Source of the DNA: Methylophilus glucosoxydans
Lineage (GTDB): Bacteria; Pseudomonadota; Gammaproteobacteria; Burkholderiales; Methylophilaceae
Length of the DNA stretch: 64,000 nt
Reading direction: 5' to 3'
Assembly: GCF_042676145.1 (NCBI RefSeq)
Contig: NZ_JBHTJW010000002.1
Location: 1-64,000 of the forward strand
This document shows, in pieces, positions 51,763 through 60,970 of the stretch. Every line of letters begins with the position of its first letter. The first letter of the stretch is position 1. The position numbers and the translations under genes were made by a program. The notes below the pieces were generated by a model. It was not told the origin of the DNA. It ran no database searches and saw only the letters and a program-made list of their open reading frames with translations.

Positions 51763-52866
51763 ATGGTACAGAAATCTCCCAACGGCTTTAGTGGTTTAGA
51801 GCATATTGCCACGGCAGTCATTTTGCTTAATAACCAACTAGAAGTTACTTACGCAAACTCCAGCGCCGAGATTCTGTTTGCATTTAGTGCCAACCAGATT
51901 CAAGGGGCGCATATCCATGACGTGTTTGTGAATTGCGAAATTTTGCAAATGGCCGTGACCAACGCCATAGAAACACAGAGCCCATATCGTGAGCATGAGT
52001 TTGCACTGACAACCCAACGCGGCCATACAACGGCCGTGACCTGCACAGCCACCCCTATTTCAGCCGCGTTCAACCAAACGCCGGAAGACATGCTGATTCT
52101 GGAGTTTGTGCAAATGGATCAGCAATTGCGTATTGCGCGTGAAGAGCGCATGTTGATACAGCAGCAAGCCAATTCTGAACTGCTGCGAAATCTGGCACAT
52201 GAAATCCGCAACCCGCTAGGCGGCTTGCGTGGTGCGGCACAATTGCTTGAATTTGAGTTGCCGCAACCCAGCCTAAAAGAATATACCCAGGTGATTATCA
52301 AAGAGGCTGACAGACTACATAGCCTCATGGACAGACTGCTGGCACCTCACCGCGTGCCAAAATATGAGCCCACCAACATTCATGAAGTCCTCGAGCGCGT
52401 GCGCAGCCTGCTACTGGCTGAATCACCCAACCATATCCGCGTGATCCGCGACTACGATACCAGCTTGCCGGAGCTCATTGGCGATCGCGAGAAACTGATC
52501 CAAGCCGTGCTCAATATTGCGCGTAATGCGGCACAAGCGATGCAACAGCATCAGACCGAAGGTGCGAGTATTACTTTCCGCACGCGTGCGGAGCGCCAAA
52601 TTACGCTAGCCAGAAAACGTTACCGTGTCGGGATTCATTTAGAGATTATTGATAACGGCCCAGGCATCCCTGCCGGCATCAAAGAACGCATTTTCTACCC
52701 GCTGGTATCCGGTCGCGAAGGCGGCACAGGCTTGGGCCTTGCGCTGGCGCAAACCTTTATCACCCAACACCATGGCATGATCGACTGTGATTCACAGCCG
52801 GGTAAAACCATATTCCATATATTGCTACCTATTGAAAGTACGCAATTAAAATCATCAGTACAATAA
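51763..52866 (+). CDS. glnL: Nitrogen regulation sensor kinase NtrB
   Basis: A soluble histidine kinase that phosphorylates NtrC when nitrogen is low. Residues 10-115 are the PAS domain; the dimerisation helix has NLAHEIRNPLGGLRGAAQLL with the phosphoacceptor His at about 146, then the N box REKLIQAVLNIARNAAQAM, and the ATP-lid boxes IDNGPGIP and GREGGTGLGLALA. Length of 367 is normal. Followed 16 bp later by glnG. Confidence 0.95.
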   Translation: MVQKSPNGFSGLEHIATAVILLNNQLEVTYANSSAEILFAFSANQIQGAHIHDVFVNCEILQMAVTNAIETQSPYREHEFALTTQRGHTTAVTCTATPISAAFNQTPEDMLILEFVQMDQQLRIAREERMLIQQQANSELLRNLAHEIRNPLGGLRGAAQLLEFELPQPSLKEYTQVIIKEADRLHSLMDRLLAPHRVPKYEPTNIHEVLERVRSLLLAESPNHIRVIRDYDTSLPELIGDREKLIQAVLNIARNAAQAMQQHQTEGASITFRTRAERQITLARKRYRVGIHLEIIDNGPGIPAGIKERIFYPLVSGREGGTGLGLALAQTFITQHHGMIDCDSQPGKTIFHILLPIESTQLKSSVQ

Positions 52867-52882
52867 TTCACGAGAAACAGCT

Positions 52883-54274
52883 ATGAAGCCAATCTGGATC
52901 CTAGACGACGACAAATCCATCCGCTGGGTGTTTGAAAAAGCACTAGCCCGCACGGACTTTGATTTCAAAACATTTTCATCCCCGGCAGAAGCCCTCAACG
53001 CTTTAAATCGTGAACAACCCCAAGTCATTGTCAGTGACATCCGCATGCCGAATGGCTCGGGCCTGGACTTTTTATCCGAGGTAAAGCAGCGCTTTCCCGA
53101 GATTCCCGTCATTATCATGACCGCCTACTCAGACCTCGAAAGTGCTGTCGCCGCCTTTCAGGGTGGCGCGTTTGAGTATCTGGCCAAACCGTTTGATGTA
53201 GACCAAGCCATCGAAATTATCAAACGTGCCGTTGAAGAAAGCATGCGTCAATCTGTCGAGGCCGTAGAAGACACCGGCCCCTCGCCAGAAATTATCGGCC
53301 AGGCCCCCGCCATGCAAGAGGTTTTCCGTGCCATTGGCCGCCTGAGCCGCTCGCACTCCACCGTCCTCATTAACGGCGAATCCGGCAGCGGTAAAGAACT
53401 GGTCGCGAGCGCCCTACATAGACACAGTCCACGGGCTGACAAGCCATTTATCGCCATTAATACCGCAGCGATTCCCAAAGACTTATTAGAATCTGAATTG
53501 TTTGGTCATGAGCGCGGAGCATTTACAGGCGCTGCAGCAGCCAGACGTGGCCGCTTTGAACAGGCAGATAATGGGACGTTGTTCCTGGATGAAATTGGTG
53601 ACATGCCTGCAGATTTGCAAACAAGATTATTGCGTGTATTGTCCGACGGCCAGTTTTACCGGGTAGGCGGACACCAACCGATTAAAGTGAATGTTCGCGT
53701 GATTGCAGCCACCCACCAGGACCTTGAAGAGCGCGTAAAACAAGGCTTGTTCCGCGAAGACCTGTTTCACCGCTTAAACGTCATTCGCCTGCGCTTACCC
53801 CCTTTGCGTGAGCGCAGAGAAGATATTCCGTTGCTGACCAAACATTTTCTCGCCCACAGCGCACAGCAATTAGGCGTTGAACCTAAACAGTTATCCCAAG
53901 CGGCCATTAAATACCTGATGTCAGTTAACTGGAGCGGTAACGTTCGCCAGCTCGAAAACGTCTGCCACTGGCTCACCGTGATGGCTCCAGGTCAAAACGT
54001 GGATGTTAATGACTTACCCCCAGAGCTTAAAGAAGATACTGGCAAACATAGTAGCGGAGGCTCCTGGCAAGAAGCGCTAGCCCAAGAAGTCACCGACGCG
54101 CTTAATCGCGGAGAAACCAATATCCTTGACGCCAAAACCAAAGAGTTTGAGCGTATCCTGATCACCCGTGCCCTCGCCCACACCGATGGCCGCCGGATTG
54201 AAGCCGCCAATCAGCTAGGGATGGGGCGAAATACACTGACCCGCAAGATACAGGAGTTAGGGATTGATGATTAG
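52883..54274 (+). CDS. glnG: Nitrogen regulation response regulator NtrC
   Basis: A 463-residue sigma-54 activator. The receiver domain has IVSDIRMPNGSG with the phosphorylated Asp near residue 53 and the KPFD Lys; the AAA domain has GESGSGKE, SELFGHERGAFTGA (sigma-54 contact), GTLFLDEIGDMP and an Arg-rich LPPLRERREDIPLL; the end has the Fis-type helix-turn-helix EAANQLGMGRNTLTRKIQ. It should bind the GCACC-N5-GGTGC sites before glnA. Convergent with the next gene, with only 4 bp between stops. Confidence 0.97.
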   Translation: MKPIWILDDDKSIRWVFEKALARTDFDFKTFSSPAEALNALNREQPQVIVSDIRMPNGSGLDFLSEVKQRFPEIPVIIMTAYSDLESAVAAFQGGAFEYLAKPFDVDQAIEIIKRAVEESMRQSVEAVEDTGPSPEIIGQAPAMQEVFRAIGRLSRSHSTVLINGESGSGKELVASALHRHSPRADKPFIAINTAAIPKDLLESELFGHERGAFTGAAAARRGRFEQADNGTLFLDEIGDMPADLQTRLLRVLSDGQFYRVGGHQPIKVNVRVIAATHQDLEERVKQGLFREDLFHRLNVIRLRLPPLRERREDIPLLTKHFLAHSAQQLGVEPKQLSQAAIKYLMSVNWSGNVRQLENVCHWLTVMAPGQNVDVNDLPPELKEDTGKHSSGGSWQEALAQEVTDALNRGETNILDAKTKEFERILITRALAHTDGRRIEAANQLGMGRNTLTRKIQELGIDD

Positions 54275-54278
54275 CAAA

Positions 54279-54953
54279 TTAAATGTGTACTTGCTGACTG
54301 CGCCAAAGCGGGAACGAGCTGTGCCGTTGTGCATCAATACTACTGACAAAAAAGACTTGCGCCAGTCGTGAGTCTTTTAATGTCTTCCCAAAAAAGTTAT
54401 TTGCGGCATGAAAATGTCTGCCTTCATAGAGTATCAAGGTGTTATAAACGTTATTGATTCTCACAATCTCATCAAACATACTGTGATAAGCGGTATCCAT
54501 CTTTACAGTACCATCTGCAAAGCGCTTATCATTCACCTTAAGTGCTTTTTCGTATAAAGTCTGATCAAAGCTTTTATTGGGCCTAAATAAAGAAGTCCCG
54601 GAATCCAAAGGCGCATCAGGACTTAAATATAACACCGCTGCAAAAACAGCATTCCCGTCCGTGTGAATTACACCACGCCCATATTCTTCGCTGACACTCT
54701 GGAAGTTGGTCGAAATGGCCCAACGCATATGCTCATATTCAGAGTTATGGAATAAGGAGATAATCTTAGTGCTAACCTTCTCAAATAAAGGCTTATTGAT
54801 CACAGATAAGTCTTTGGTTCTTGCGCCAGGAAATACATATGGCACATCCTTTAACTGATGTCGAAATTGATATTTCTGATTAAGTGCAAAAGTGCGCACT
54901 GCATCCGGATCTTCGTAGAAATTTTCAACGATTGTTACAGGGTACAAATTCAT
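54279..54953 (-). CDS. DUF6445-like protein with HxD motif, possible 2OG-type oxygenase
   Basis: A 224-residue protein. The conserved core is GVIHTDGN (H-x-D) near residue 126-133, then FAAVLYLSPDAPLDSGTSLF, and later LILYEGRHFHAANNFFG with a His and, further on, an Arg. The H-x-D-to-His spacing of about 60 residues and the beta strand order resemble iron- and 2-oxoglutarate-dependent dioxygenases; catalysis is not proven. It is a single gene, more AT-rich than glnG beside it, which hints at a separate origin. Confidence 0.65.
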   Translation of the reverse strand: MNLYPVTIVENFYEDPDAVRTFALNQKYQFRHQLKDVPYVFPGARTKDLSVINKPLFEKVSTKIISLFHNSEYEHMRWAISTNFQSVSEEYGRGVIHTDGNAVFAAVLYLSPDAPLDSGTSLFRPNKSFDQTLYEKALKVNDKRFADGTVKMDTAYHSMFDEIVRINNVYNTLILYEGRHFHAANNFFGKTLKDSRLAQVFFVSSIDAQRHSSFPLWRSQQVHI

Positions 54954-54992
54954 AATTCACCAACAAGTCTAATCAGCAAAGTTTATAGATAA

Positions 54993-55021
54993 AAAAACGG
55001 CAACCGAAGTTGCCGTTTTTT
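54993..55021. terminator. Terminator after major porin gene
   Basis: ACGGCAAC-CGAA-GTTGCCGT hairpin with A run on one side and T run on the other; on the minus strand it ends the porin gene. Confidence 0.88.
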
Positions 55022-55056
55022 CTGACTCTAATTTAAGCAGTTAAACTGCAATTAAA

Positions 55057-56319
55057 TTAGAAGAACAGGATAGCACCCAAAGAAACGGTTTTTGCTTTCA
55101 AGTCAGTGTCAGCCGCTGTGCGGTTGTTAACTTCATCTTTAGCTTGAGAGTACTCTGCTACCAAGTTCAGGTGTTTTGTCAATGGGTGGTAAGCACCAAC
55201 TACCCACATATTAGCTTTGATGTCGCTGAATGAATCAACACCGTTGCCATCCAATGTGGACTCACCGTAAGAGGCAGCCAATTTAGTACCTACACCTGGA
55301 ATAGTGTAAGAACCTTGAACATACCACTGATCGGAATCACGACGTTTACCGTTACGATCGAAACCGTTCAAGAATTGAACTGTCTGACCGATACCTTTAC
55401 CTTGACCGTAGTAACCAACTAAGCCGAAATCAGCAATTTTCAGGCTTGTACCCAAGTCCCATGCGTAAGCGCGCTCGTTACCAAAGTTTTGTGCAGCAAC
55501 AGCTGGAACAGCAGTAACAACACCGTTAACGTTAGATACAGTTGCAGCAACTGCAGCAGTGCCTAAGCCGTCAACTTTTTGGCTGATTGCAGAAACCCAA
55601 ACTTTACCAGCTACGTCACCTGTCCACTCGTAAGAAGCTTTACCTTCGTACGCAGTTTGTGAACCAGCACGGTCAGTTGAACCAACGCTGTTGGTACCTG
55701 TACCTGCCAAAGCATTCCAGCCTTGTGTCAAACCTGCAGTAAATTGGAAACCGTTCCAGTTTGGTGATGTGTAAGCAACTTGTGCTTTCCAGTCAGCATA
55801 CATGTAACCACGACCAATACGACCCAAAGTAGTTGTATTGCCAGCCAAAGAACCAGCAGCAGAGCCAACGCCCAGCAGTGTTTGGTCATTCAAGATAGCG
55901 TCTGAAGCGTAGATGCCCAGATCTTTACCCAGCTTGATAGAACCCCATGAAGCATCACCGAATGTCAAGAATGCTTGACGGTTTTCTTGTTGGGAAGATT
56001 GTTTACCAGCAGCTGTTGTAGAAGCACCTGGGTTAATGCTGATTGTGAAACCAACATCCAGATCGTTCTGACGTGTTTTACCAGAAACGCTCAGATAGTT
56101 TGGCAGCAAACCTGTAGTAATGTTTGCTACGCTATCGCCATTCTGATATTCACCAGCAGCAGAATCATCACCGCTGAAGCTAGTGTGTGTGTAGTAAGCG
56201 TTAACAACGCCACCGATGTCCAGAGTCCAGTCACCAGCTGGGATAGTGATGCCAGCTTGTGCGCCAGTAGCGGCAGCGAACAGAGCTGCTGCAACTGCAA
56301 CGTTCAATTTTGTATTCAT
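55057..56319 (-). CDS. Major outer-membrane porin (gram-negative porin family)
   Basis: A 420-residue trimeric-type porin of the betaproteobacterial group. The signal peptide runs to AQA near residue 22, the barrel opens with GDWTLDIGGVVNAYYTH, has SIKLGKDLGIYASDAILNDQ in the PRFG-like region, and ends VSLGAILFF with terminal Phe. The codons are unusually uniform, as in highly expressed genes. The ATG at 56319 has GGAGA upstream; a longer frame to 56418 lacks a signal-like start. Its promoter lies in the 56320-56695 spacer. Confidence 0.9.
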   Translation of the reverse strand: MNTKLNVAVAAALFAAATGAQAGITIPAGDWTLDIGGVVNAYYTHTSFSGDDSAAGEYQNGDSVANITTGLLPNYLSVSGKTRQNDLDVGFTISINPGASTTAAGKQSSQQENRQAFLTFGDASWGSIKLGKDLGIYASDAILNDQTLLGVGSAAGSLAGNTTTLGRIGRGYMYADWKAQVAYTSPNWNGFQFTAGLTQGWNALAGTGTNSVGSTDRAGSQTAYEGKASYEWTGDVAGKVWVSAISQKVDGLGTAAVAATVSNVNGVVTAVPAVAAQNFGNERAYAWDLGTSLKIADFGLVGYYGQGKGIGQTVQFLNGFDRNGKRRDSDQWYVQGSYTIPGVGTKLAASYGESTLDGNGVDSFSDIKANMWVVGAYHPLTKHLNLVAEYSQAKDEVNNRTAADTDLKAKTVSLGAILFF

Positions 56320-56695
56320 ACGAATCTCCAAAAATGTTGTTTTCACAACTTGTGTAAGGATATTGCTTTCCAGTAAAGAGCCATTGAATGCTCTTTCTAA
56401 TAACTCCTGCGGAATCACTTAAAGCATTTCCTGCAAGGTCAGAGCAATTTTTGCAAAAGCGGCCTAGGTGGCGCAAGTGAATACGTCAAATTGCTTAGTC
56501 CTAGTTAACGTTGTTGCAGATTTGCAACAATCTAACACCTGCCGGACTAGGATGTTTTTTTGAATTGCTACCGTTTTTTAGCTGATTTCCCATCAACATC
56601 AATATATCTTTCTGCTAGCATAGGAACAATTTGCACCTTATTTAAATTTACACTTGCGCCTTTATTTAAGTGAAGCGCATCCGCAGGGGAAGAGA
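56320..56695. other. Divergent promoter region of porin and GGDEF-like gene
   Basis: About 375 bases with no gene supported. It contains the palindrome at 56511-56530 and AT-rich tracts near 56580-56650 that may be the promoter for the rightward gene. A long porin leader is implied. Confidence 0.4.
56511..56530. repeat. Perfect 8-bp inverted repeat in porin upstream region
   Basis: TTGTTGCAGATTTGCAACAA is TTGTTGCA and TGCAACAA around a 4-base centre. It can form a hairpin or be an operator of a dimeric regulator; role unknown. Confidence 0.4.
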
Positions 56696-57178
56696 ATGAT
56701 TTCGGACATTCAGTTATGTAGTCGCTTTGTAGAGACCTTGGACTGGATATGCCAAGTGCTGATCAGGCATTCTGAGGATTTTAATATTGCCCTGGTTAAA
56801 ATTGCTTATGGCGATGACAATAGCTTGGGTGAGGCCTACGGCGCGCCTGAGGCCTTGCGTCAACTCTCGTCGTTAACCCATGATCTGCAAAACTCTTTTA
56901 GAAGATCTGACCTGGTAGGCCGGGAAGGGACAGACTTCTGGATTTTGTTTCCTTATACGCGTGTGCAAGATGACGTGTATGAAAAACTGCTTGATGTGCT
57001 TGAAAGCTCCAAGCATCAGACATTGAACATCGTAGAGCGTGAAATCGCTATTTTTGAATTGCCGCTGATTTACCAAAAAGCGTTGGTGAAGCCTGACAGA
57101 GGGCACGCCTTGTTACAACATCTCAAAAACAATCAGCGGGAATTGGCCAGCCATGTTTTCCGTCTAGCCAATCTCTAA
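56696..57178 (+). CDS. Small degenerate GGDEF-like protein
   Basis: A 160-residue soluble protein. The middle has LTHDLQNSFRRSDLVGREGTDFWILFPYT, which (as a shorter part FRRSDLVGREGTDFWIL) lines up with the RxSDxxxRxGGDEFxVLLP core of diguanylate cyclases, but the GG(D/E)EF loop is EGTDF. A functional cyclase needs that loop, so it is probably inactive, a sensor of GTP or c-di-GMP or a protein partner. The ATG at 56696 has AGGGGAAG; the frame is open 42 bases further without a ribosome site. The alignment is by eye. Convergent with mutY. Confidence 0.6.
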   Translation: MISDIQLCSRFVETLDWICQVLIRHSEDFNIALVKIAYGDDNSLGEAYGAPEALRQLSSLTHDLQNSFRRSDLVGREGTDFWILFPYTRVQDDVYEKLLDVLESSKHQTLNIVEREIAIFELPLIYQKALVKPDRGHALLQHLKNNQRELASHVFRLANL

Positions 57179-57196
57179 AGCTGCAGGCCTACGCAT

Positions 57197-58240
57197 TTAA
57201 AAGCGTAATTGCTGAAGCTCTTTGATCAGCGTGCGTACTGGCGTTGGCAACGCTGCGGCGACAGCATCCTCCAAGGCGAGCCATTGCTGATTGGGCGCTG
57301 GTGGCGGGCGTTTCCCCTGCAATAGCAGTGGCTGTGGCGTTATTTCAAGCTTGAAATGTGTAAAGGTATGCCAGAGCACGGGCAATGTTTCCAGTGGCTC
57401 CACATCCATGTCGAAGGTAGTTTTTACATGGGGAACGGCAAGCGCACTGGGGGACAACTCAGGCAAACTCCACAAACCGCCCCATATACCATGGTTCGGC
57501 CGTCGCTCCAGCAAAATTTCCCCGGCATCTAAAATCATCAATACCGTGGTCTGTTTTTCTGGCAAGGCTTTACGAGGCTTGGGGGCAGGCAACACAGAGA
57601 CCATTTGTTGCTGATACGCCAGACAACTCGCCTGCATCGGGCAACGATGACAATTTGGTTTGCTACGCGTACACAGGGTCGCACCAAAGTCCATCAACCC
57701 TTGCACATAGGCGGGCAAGCCTTGGCTAGGCAACACACTTTCGGCGATTTGCCAGAGTTTTTTTTCTACGTCTGGTAGCCCTGGCCAGCCTTCAACGGCA
57801 TATAAGCGTGCCAGCACACGCTTCACATTGCCATCCAGAATGGTTTGCCGTTGGTTAAATGCAAACACACTGATGGCAGCGGCGGTTGAGCGCCCGATGC
57901 CTTTTAAAGTTTGGATGGTGTCAAAATCTGTTGGAAAAATACCACAATGCTCACGCATAATGGTTTGGGCGGCATGGTGCAAGTTGCGCGCGCGCGAATA
58001 ATAGCCTAAACCACTCCAATACCGCATGACTTCATCTTGCTCGGCTTCGGCTAGACTGGCAATGGTAGGAAAGCGCTGCATGAACCGATCATAATAAGCA
58101 ATGACCGCCGATACCTGCGTTTGCTGCAACATGATTTCTGAGACCCAAATAGCGTAAGGGTCACGCGTCTGCTGCCATGGCAAATCATGGCGGCCATGCG
58201 CCTGCTGCCAGGCGATCAGTTTTTCTGCAAAATCACTCAC
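57197..58240 (-). CDS. mutY: Adenine DNA glycosylase
   Basis: Removes A mispaired with 8-oxoguanine. The helix-hairpin-helix LKGIGRSTAAAISVFAFNQ with the following ILDGNVKRVLAR holds the catalytic Asp; the catalytic Glu is in SEIMLQQTQVSAVI. The 4Fe-4S cluster loop is CTRSKPNCHRCPMQASC (C-x6-C-x2-C-x5-C). The C-terminal 120 residues are the NUDIX-like 8-oxoG recognition domain with GIWGGLWSLPE. Length 347. It follows the AsmA gene by 23 bp. Confidence 0.97.
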   Translation of the reverse strand: MSDFAEKLIAWQQAHGRHDLPWQQTRDPYAIWVSEIMLQQTQVSAVIAYYDRFMQRFPTIASLAEAEQDEVMRYWSGLGYYSRARNLHHAAQTIMREHCGIFPTDFDTIQTLKGIGRSTAAAISVFAFNQRQTILDGNVKRVLARLYAVEGWPGLPDVEKKLWQIAESVLPSQGLPAYVQGLMDFGATLCTRSKPNCHRCPMQASCLAYQQQMVSVLPAPKPRKALPEKQTTVLMILDAGEILLERRPNHGIWGGLWSLPELSPSALAVPHVKTTFDMDVEPLETLPVLWHTFTHFKLEITPQPLLLQGKRPPPAPNQQWLALEDAVAAALPTPVRTLIKELQQLRF

Positions 58241-58263
58241 ACTTAAACGCTTATCTGCTGGCC

Positions 58264-60951
58264 CTAAAAATTCAGCAGCTTTTTGAGTGCTTTTTGCTTG
58301 AGCTGGTCAACGGGCTTGGCAGGCTCAGTGCTATTACCACCTTCAGGATTGGCAGCCTCGCTGCCGCTATTCCCCGGCGTTTTTCCATTCAGCAATCCTT
58401 TAAGGGCTTCGGCCTTGTCTCCGCCGATTTTCTCAGTCAAGGCGTCCATAGCCACCGATTTGGCCAGTGCCTGACCTAAAGCCGCCATATCAACACCGAA
58501 TTTTGGCGCACTAAAACTACCGGTGACCTTCACCGGAATTCCGAGACTGCCTAATTGCTCAGCCTCTTTACCGCCCTGCCCCTTGAGCGAATTCACCAAA
58601 GTAGGCTTGGCGAGATAGTTGATCTGTTCTTTGCCTATATCAATATCGCCTTTGCTTTCGCCTTTGGTCAAACGAAAAACCGGTGCCTTCATGGCCAGAT
58701 CATCATTGTGAGCTACGCCGTTCTTAATATTAAAACTGGCGGTCAGCTCACTAAAGTCGGTTTTTTTACTTTTATCTGCGTCTGCGCTGGATTGACCCTT
58801 GAGCAAGTTGAGCTTGCTTTTCGCCTCGCGGATGGTCCCGGCCAGATCAAACCCTTTAACGGCGCCATCGGCCATGCGTAAATCAACCGAGCCGCCCAGT
58901 GACTTTTTTAATGCAGTCACCGAATTTCCTTGCGCAGTCACGTTCACATTCAAATTGCCGTTACCAGATAGCATGTCATTGTTGATGGTATCGACTAACA
59001 ACGGGCCGACAGCGATGTTTTGCAGGCTTTGCTGTATGGTGACTGCAGGCGTGGCACGTGCATCCAGCTTGACGGCACCGCGCACCGTGCCTTGATAGAC
59101 ATCGGCATTGAGTGGATCCAGGCTAGCCAAGCCCTCCTGTGCTTTCAGTCCAATATTGAGGTTTTTGGCTTCGGTTTTGCCATATTTCAACCAGCCAATG
59201 CGGATGTTGCCCTGCGCATTGAGCGCCTTCAAGGCAGACAGATCTAGCGGCTGCTCCGCTTGCGCGGTTTTCTCGGCAGACTTGGCCGTCGCTTCGCCCG
59301 CCTTGGCTTCAGCAGGCAGATAACGGTTCAAATCCAGCTTGTCGATGTTGATATCAAAGGTATATAGCGGCTTGCTAAACTGGCTAATGCCAACATTGCC
59401 CTGGATACGGCTGTCGTCCAATTTGACATCCAGGCCCTGCAAGGCCAGTTTCTGGCCATCGGCTTTAATGCCCACGTTCAAGCCAGTCAGGGTATAGGGG
59501 CTGTATAAAATCTTGCCAATATTGATACTGCCATCAAGGAATAAGATTTTTAAAGCGCTCAAATCGGCAGGCTTGTCTGCTTGTGCGCGATTGGCATTGG
59601 GGCTGGCAACGGTTTCTTTTTTAGGCTTGGCCTTGCCCAGCAACGCATTCAGGTTCAAGGTGTCGGCGTGCACTTTAAAACCGATATGCGGCGTCGCAAA
59701 CCCTGCCACGCGCACATCGCCATTGAGCTTGGTTTCCGCCAGGCTCAAATCAAAGGTGGAGTTAACTTGCTCTTGCTTTACGTTGGCGTTGAGGGCCAAC
59801 TTGAACTGCCCTTGCATGGCTCCATTCGGCAAGGCGGGGTCTTTAATATCAAATTTGCCTGCCAGCGCAGGCACTTCAAACATCAAGTCGGCCAGATTGG
59901 CGGTCACAGGCGAAGCAAAATGCCCTTCAACCTTGCGTGCACCGGCATTCAGACTAACATCCGCGGTCAACCCTTTGCTTTCGACGGTTTGCTGGTTGCC
60001 TTTTAATTCGGCCAAGACCACGGCCAGATCGAGATCGCCGTTGGCATCTTTTTGCTTGAGTGACAAGGTGACCTTGTCACTGCTGATGAGTTGCGGATTG
60101 ACGGCAAGCGCAGGCGCCTGCAGGCTGACTGCGCGCTCGGCACCTTTAAAAGTACCTTGCATCGCCAGCTTGAGATCAGAAACATCCAGGGCAGTGTTAG
60201 CGGCATCCACATCAATGCCCCCTTGCGCCGTGACCGTCACCGCCTGGCCATCTAGCAAGGCGCCTTTGAGCTGCGCATCCAAACCCTTGATCGCAAAGTG
60301 CTTGGCTTCCGGATCGGCCATGACATTGGCTTTAATCAACGCCTTGGCATCCACGACGGGCTGGTTTGCCATCAGATGAAAATCGGTGGCAATATCAAAC
60401 GGCTTTTTCAGTGCCACCTGGCCGGTGGTGAGGTTTAGCTGGTCAACTGAATACTTGGCACCGCTTTTCTCATTCGTAAAACTGGCCTCAGTATTGGTGA
60501 TTTTAATGCCTTGCACATCAAAGTTGATCTGCTGGGACTCTTCTTCCTCTTTGCTCAGCAGATCATCAAAGTTGAAGCTGCCATCAGCATGCTGGATGAC
60601 ATTGACCTGCGCGCCATCCAGATAGACCGTATCGACGACAATTTCTTTTTTGAGCAAGGGCAGCACGGCCAATGCCACTTTTGCGCTTTTAATCGCCGCA
60701 AACTGTTGTTCTGACTGATGCTCGGACAAGCTGATTTCACCTAAATCGGCGCCGATTTTTGGCCAGAAACTCAGCTTGATGTCACCTTTGATGTCTAGCG
60801 TACGCTGTTTCTTGTCTTTGACCAGTTGAATGATGGTGGACTTGTAATCGTTAGGATTAAACGTCGCCGCCAGATAAACCACCAGCAACAGCAACACCGC
60901 CAGGATGGCGGCAAACACATAAGCTACCTTTTTAAACAGCGCACGGTTCAT
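58264..60951 (-). CDS. asmA: AsmA-family protein
   Basis: An 895-residue protein with one N-terminal membrane helix (residues 8-29) and a large periplasmic part. The N-terminal AsmA domain has FNPNDYKSTIIQLVKDKKQRTLDIKG (first part) and the C-terminal one has repeated beta strands such as NLNVNVTAQGNSVTALKKSLG with GGSVDLRMADGAVKGFDL. Such proteins form beta-groove bridges that carry phospholipid between membranes. The order asmA-mutY is typical of this group of bacteria. Mostly beta-rich, with a Lys/Ala-rich end. Confidence 0.88.
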   Translation of the reverse strand: MNRALFKKVAYVFAAILAVLLLLVVYLAATFNPNDYKSTIIQLVKDKKQRTLDIKGDIKLSFWPKIGADLGEISLSEHQSEQQFAAIKSAKVALAVLPLLKKEIVVDTVYLDGAQVNVIQHADGSFNFDDLLSKEEEESQQINFDVQGIKITNTEASFTNEKSGAKYSVDQLNLTTGQVALKKPFDIATDFHLMANQPVVDAKALIKANVMADPEAKHFAIKGLDAQLKGALLDGQAVTVTAQGGIDVDAANTALDVSDLKLAMQGTFKGAERAVSLQAPALAVNPQLISSDKVTLSLKQKDANGDLDLAVVLAELKGNQQTVESKGLTADVSLNAGARKVEGHFASPVTANLADLMFEVPALAGKFDIKDPALPNGAMQGQFKLALNANVKQEQVNSTFDLSLAETKLNGDVRVAGFATPHIGFKVHADTLNLNALLGKAKPKKETVASPNANRAQADKPADLSALKILFLDGSINIGKILYSPYTLTGLNVGIKADGQKLALQGLDVKLDDSRIQGNVGISQFSKPLYTFDINIDKLDLNRYLPAEAKAGEATAKSAEKTAQAEQPLDLSALKALNAQGNIRIGWLKYGKTEAKNLNIGLKAQEGLASLDPLNADVYQGTVRGAVKLDARATPAVTIQQSLQNIAVGPLLVDTINNDMLSGNGNLNVNVTAQGNSVTALKKSLGGSVDLRMADGAVKGFDLAGTIREAKSKLNLLKGQSSADADKSKKTDFSELTASFNIKNGVAHNDDLAMKAPVFRLTKGESKGDIDIGKEQINYLAKPTLVNSLKGQGGKEAEQLGSLGIPVKVTGSFSAPKFGVDMAALGQALAKSVAMDALTEKIGGDKAEALKGLLNGKTPGNSGSEAANPEGGNSTEPAKPVDQLKQKALKKLLNF

Positions 60952-60970
60952 GCATACACCTTAAAACAAA

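Noticed and set aside
56320..56418. N-terminal extension of the porin frame to 56418
   Set aside because: A typical signal peptide begins at 56319 after GGAGA; the extension has no signal-like features.
59320..59345. GGTTCAAATCC-like tRNA T-loop sequence
   Set aside because: It lies inside the AsmA-family gene and has no cloverleaf around it.
59513..60379. Long plus-strand frame opposite the AsmA gene
   Set aside because: It is an antisense shadow of a codon-biased gene; the minus-strand product has clear AsmA character.
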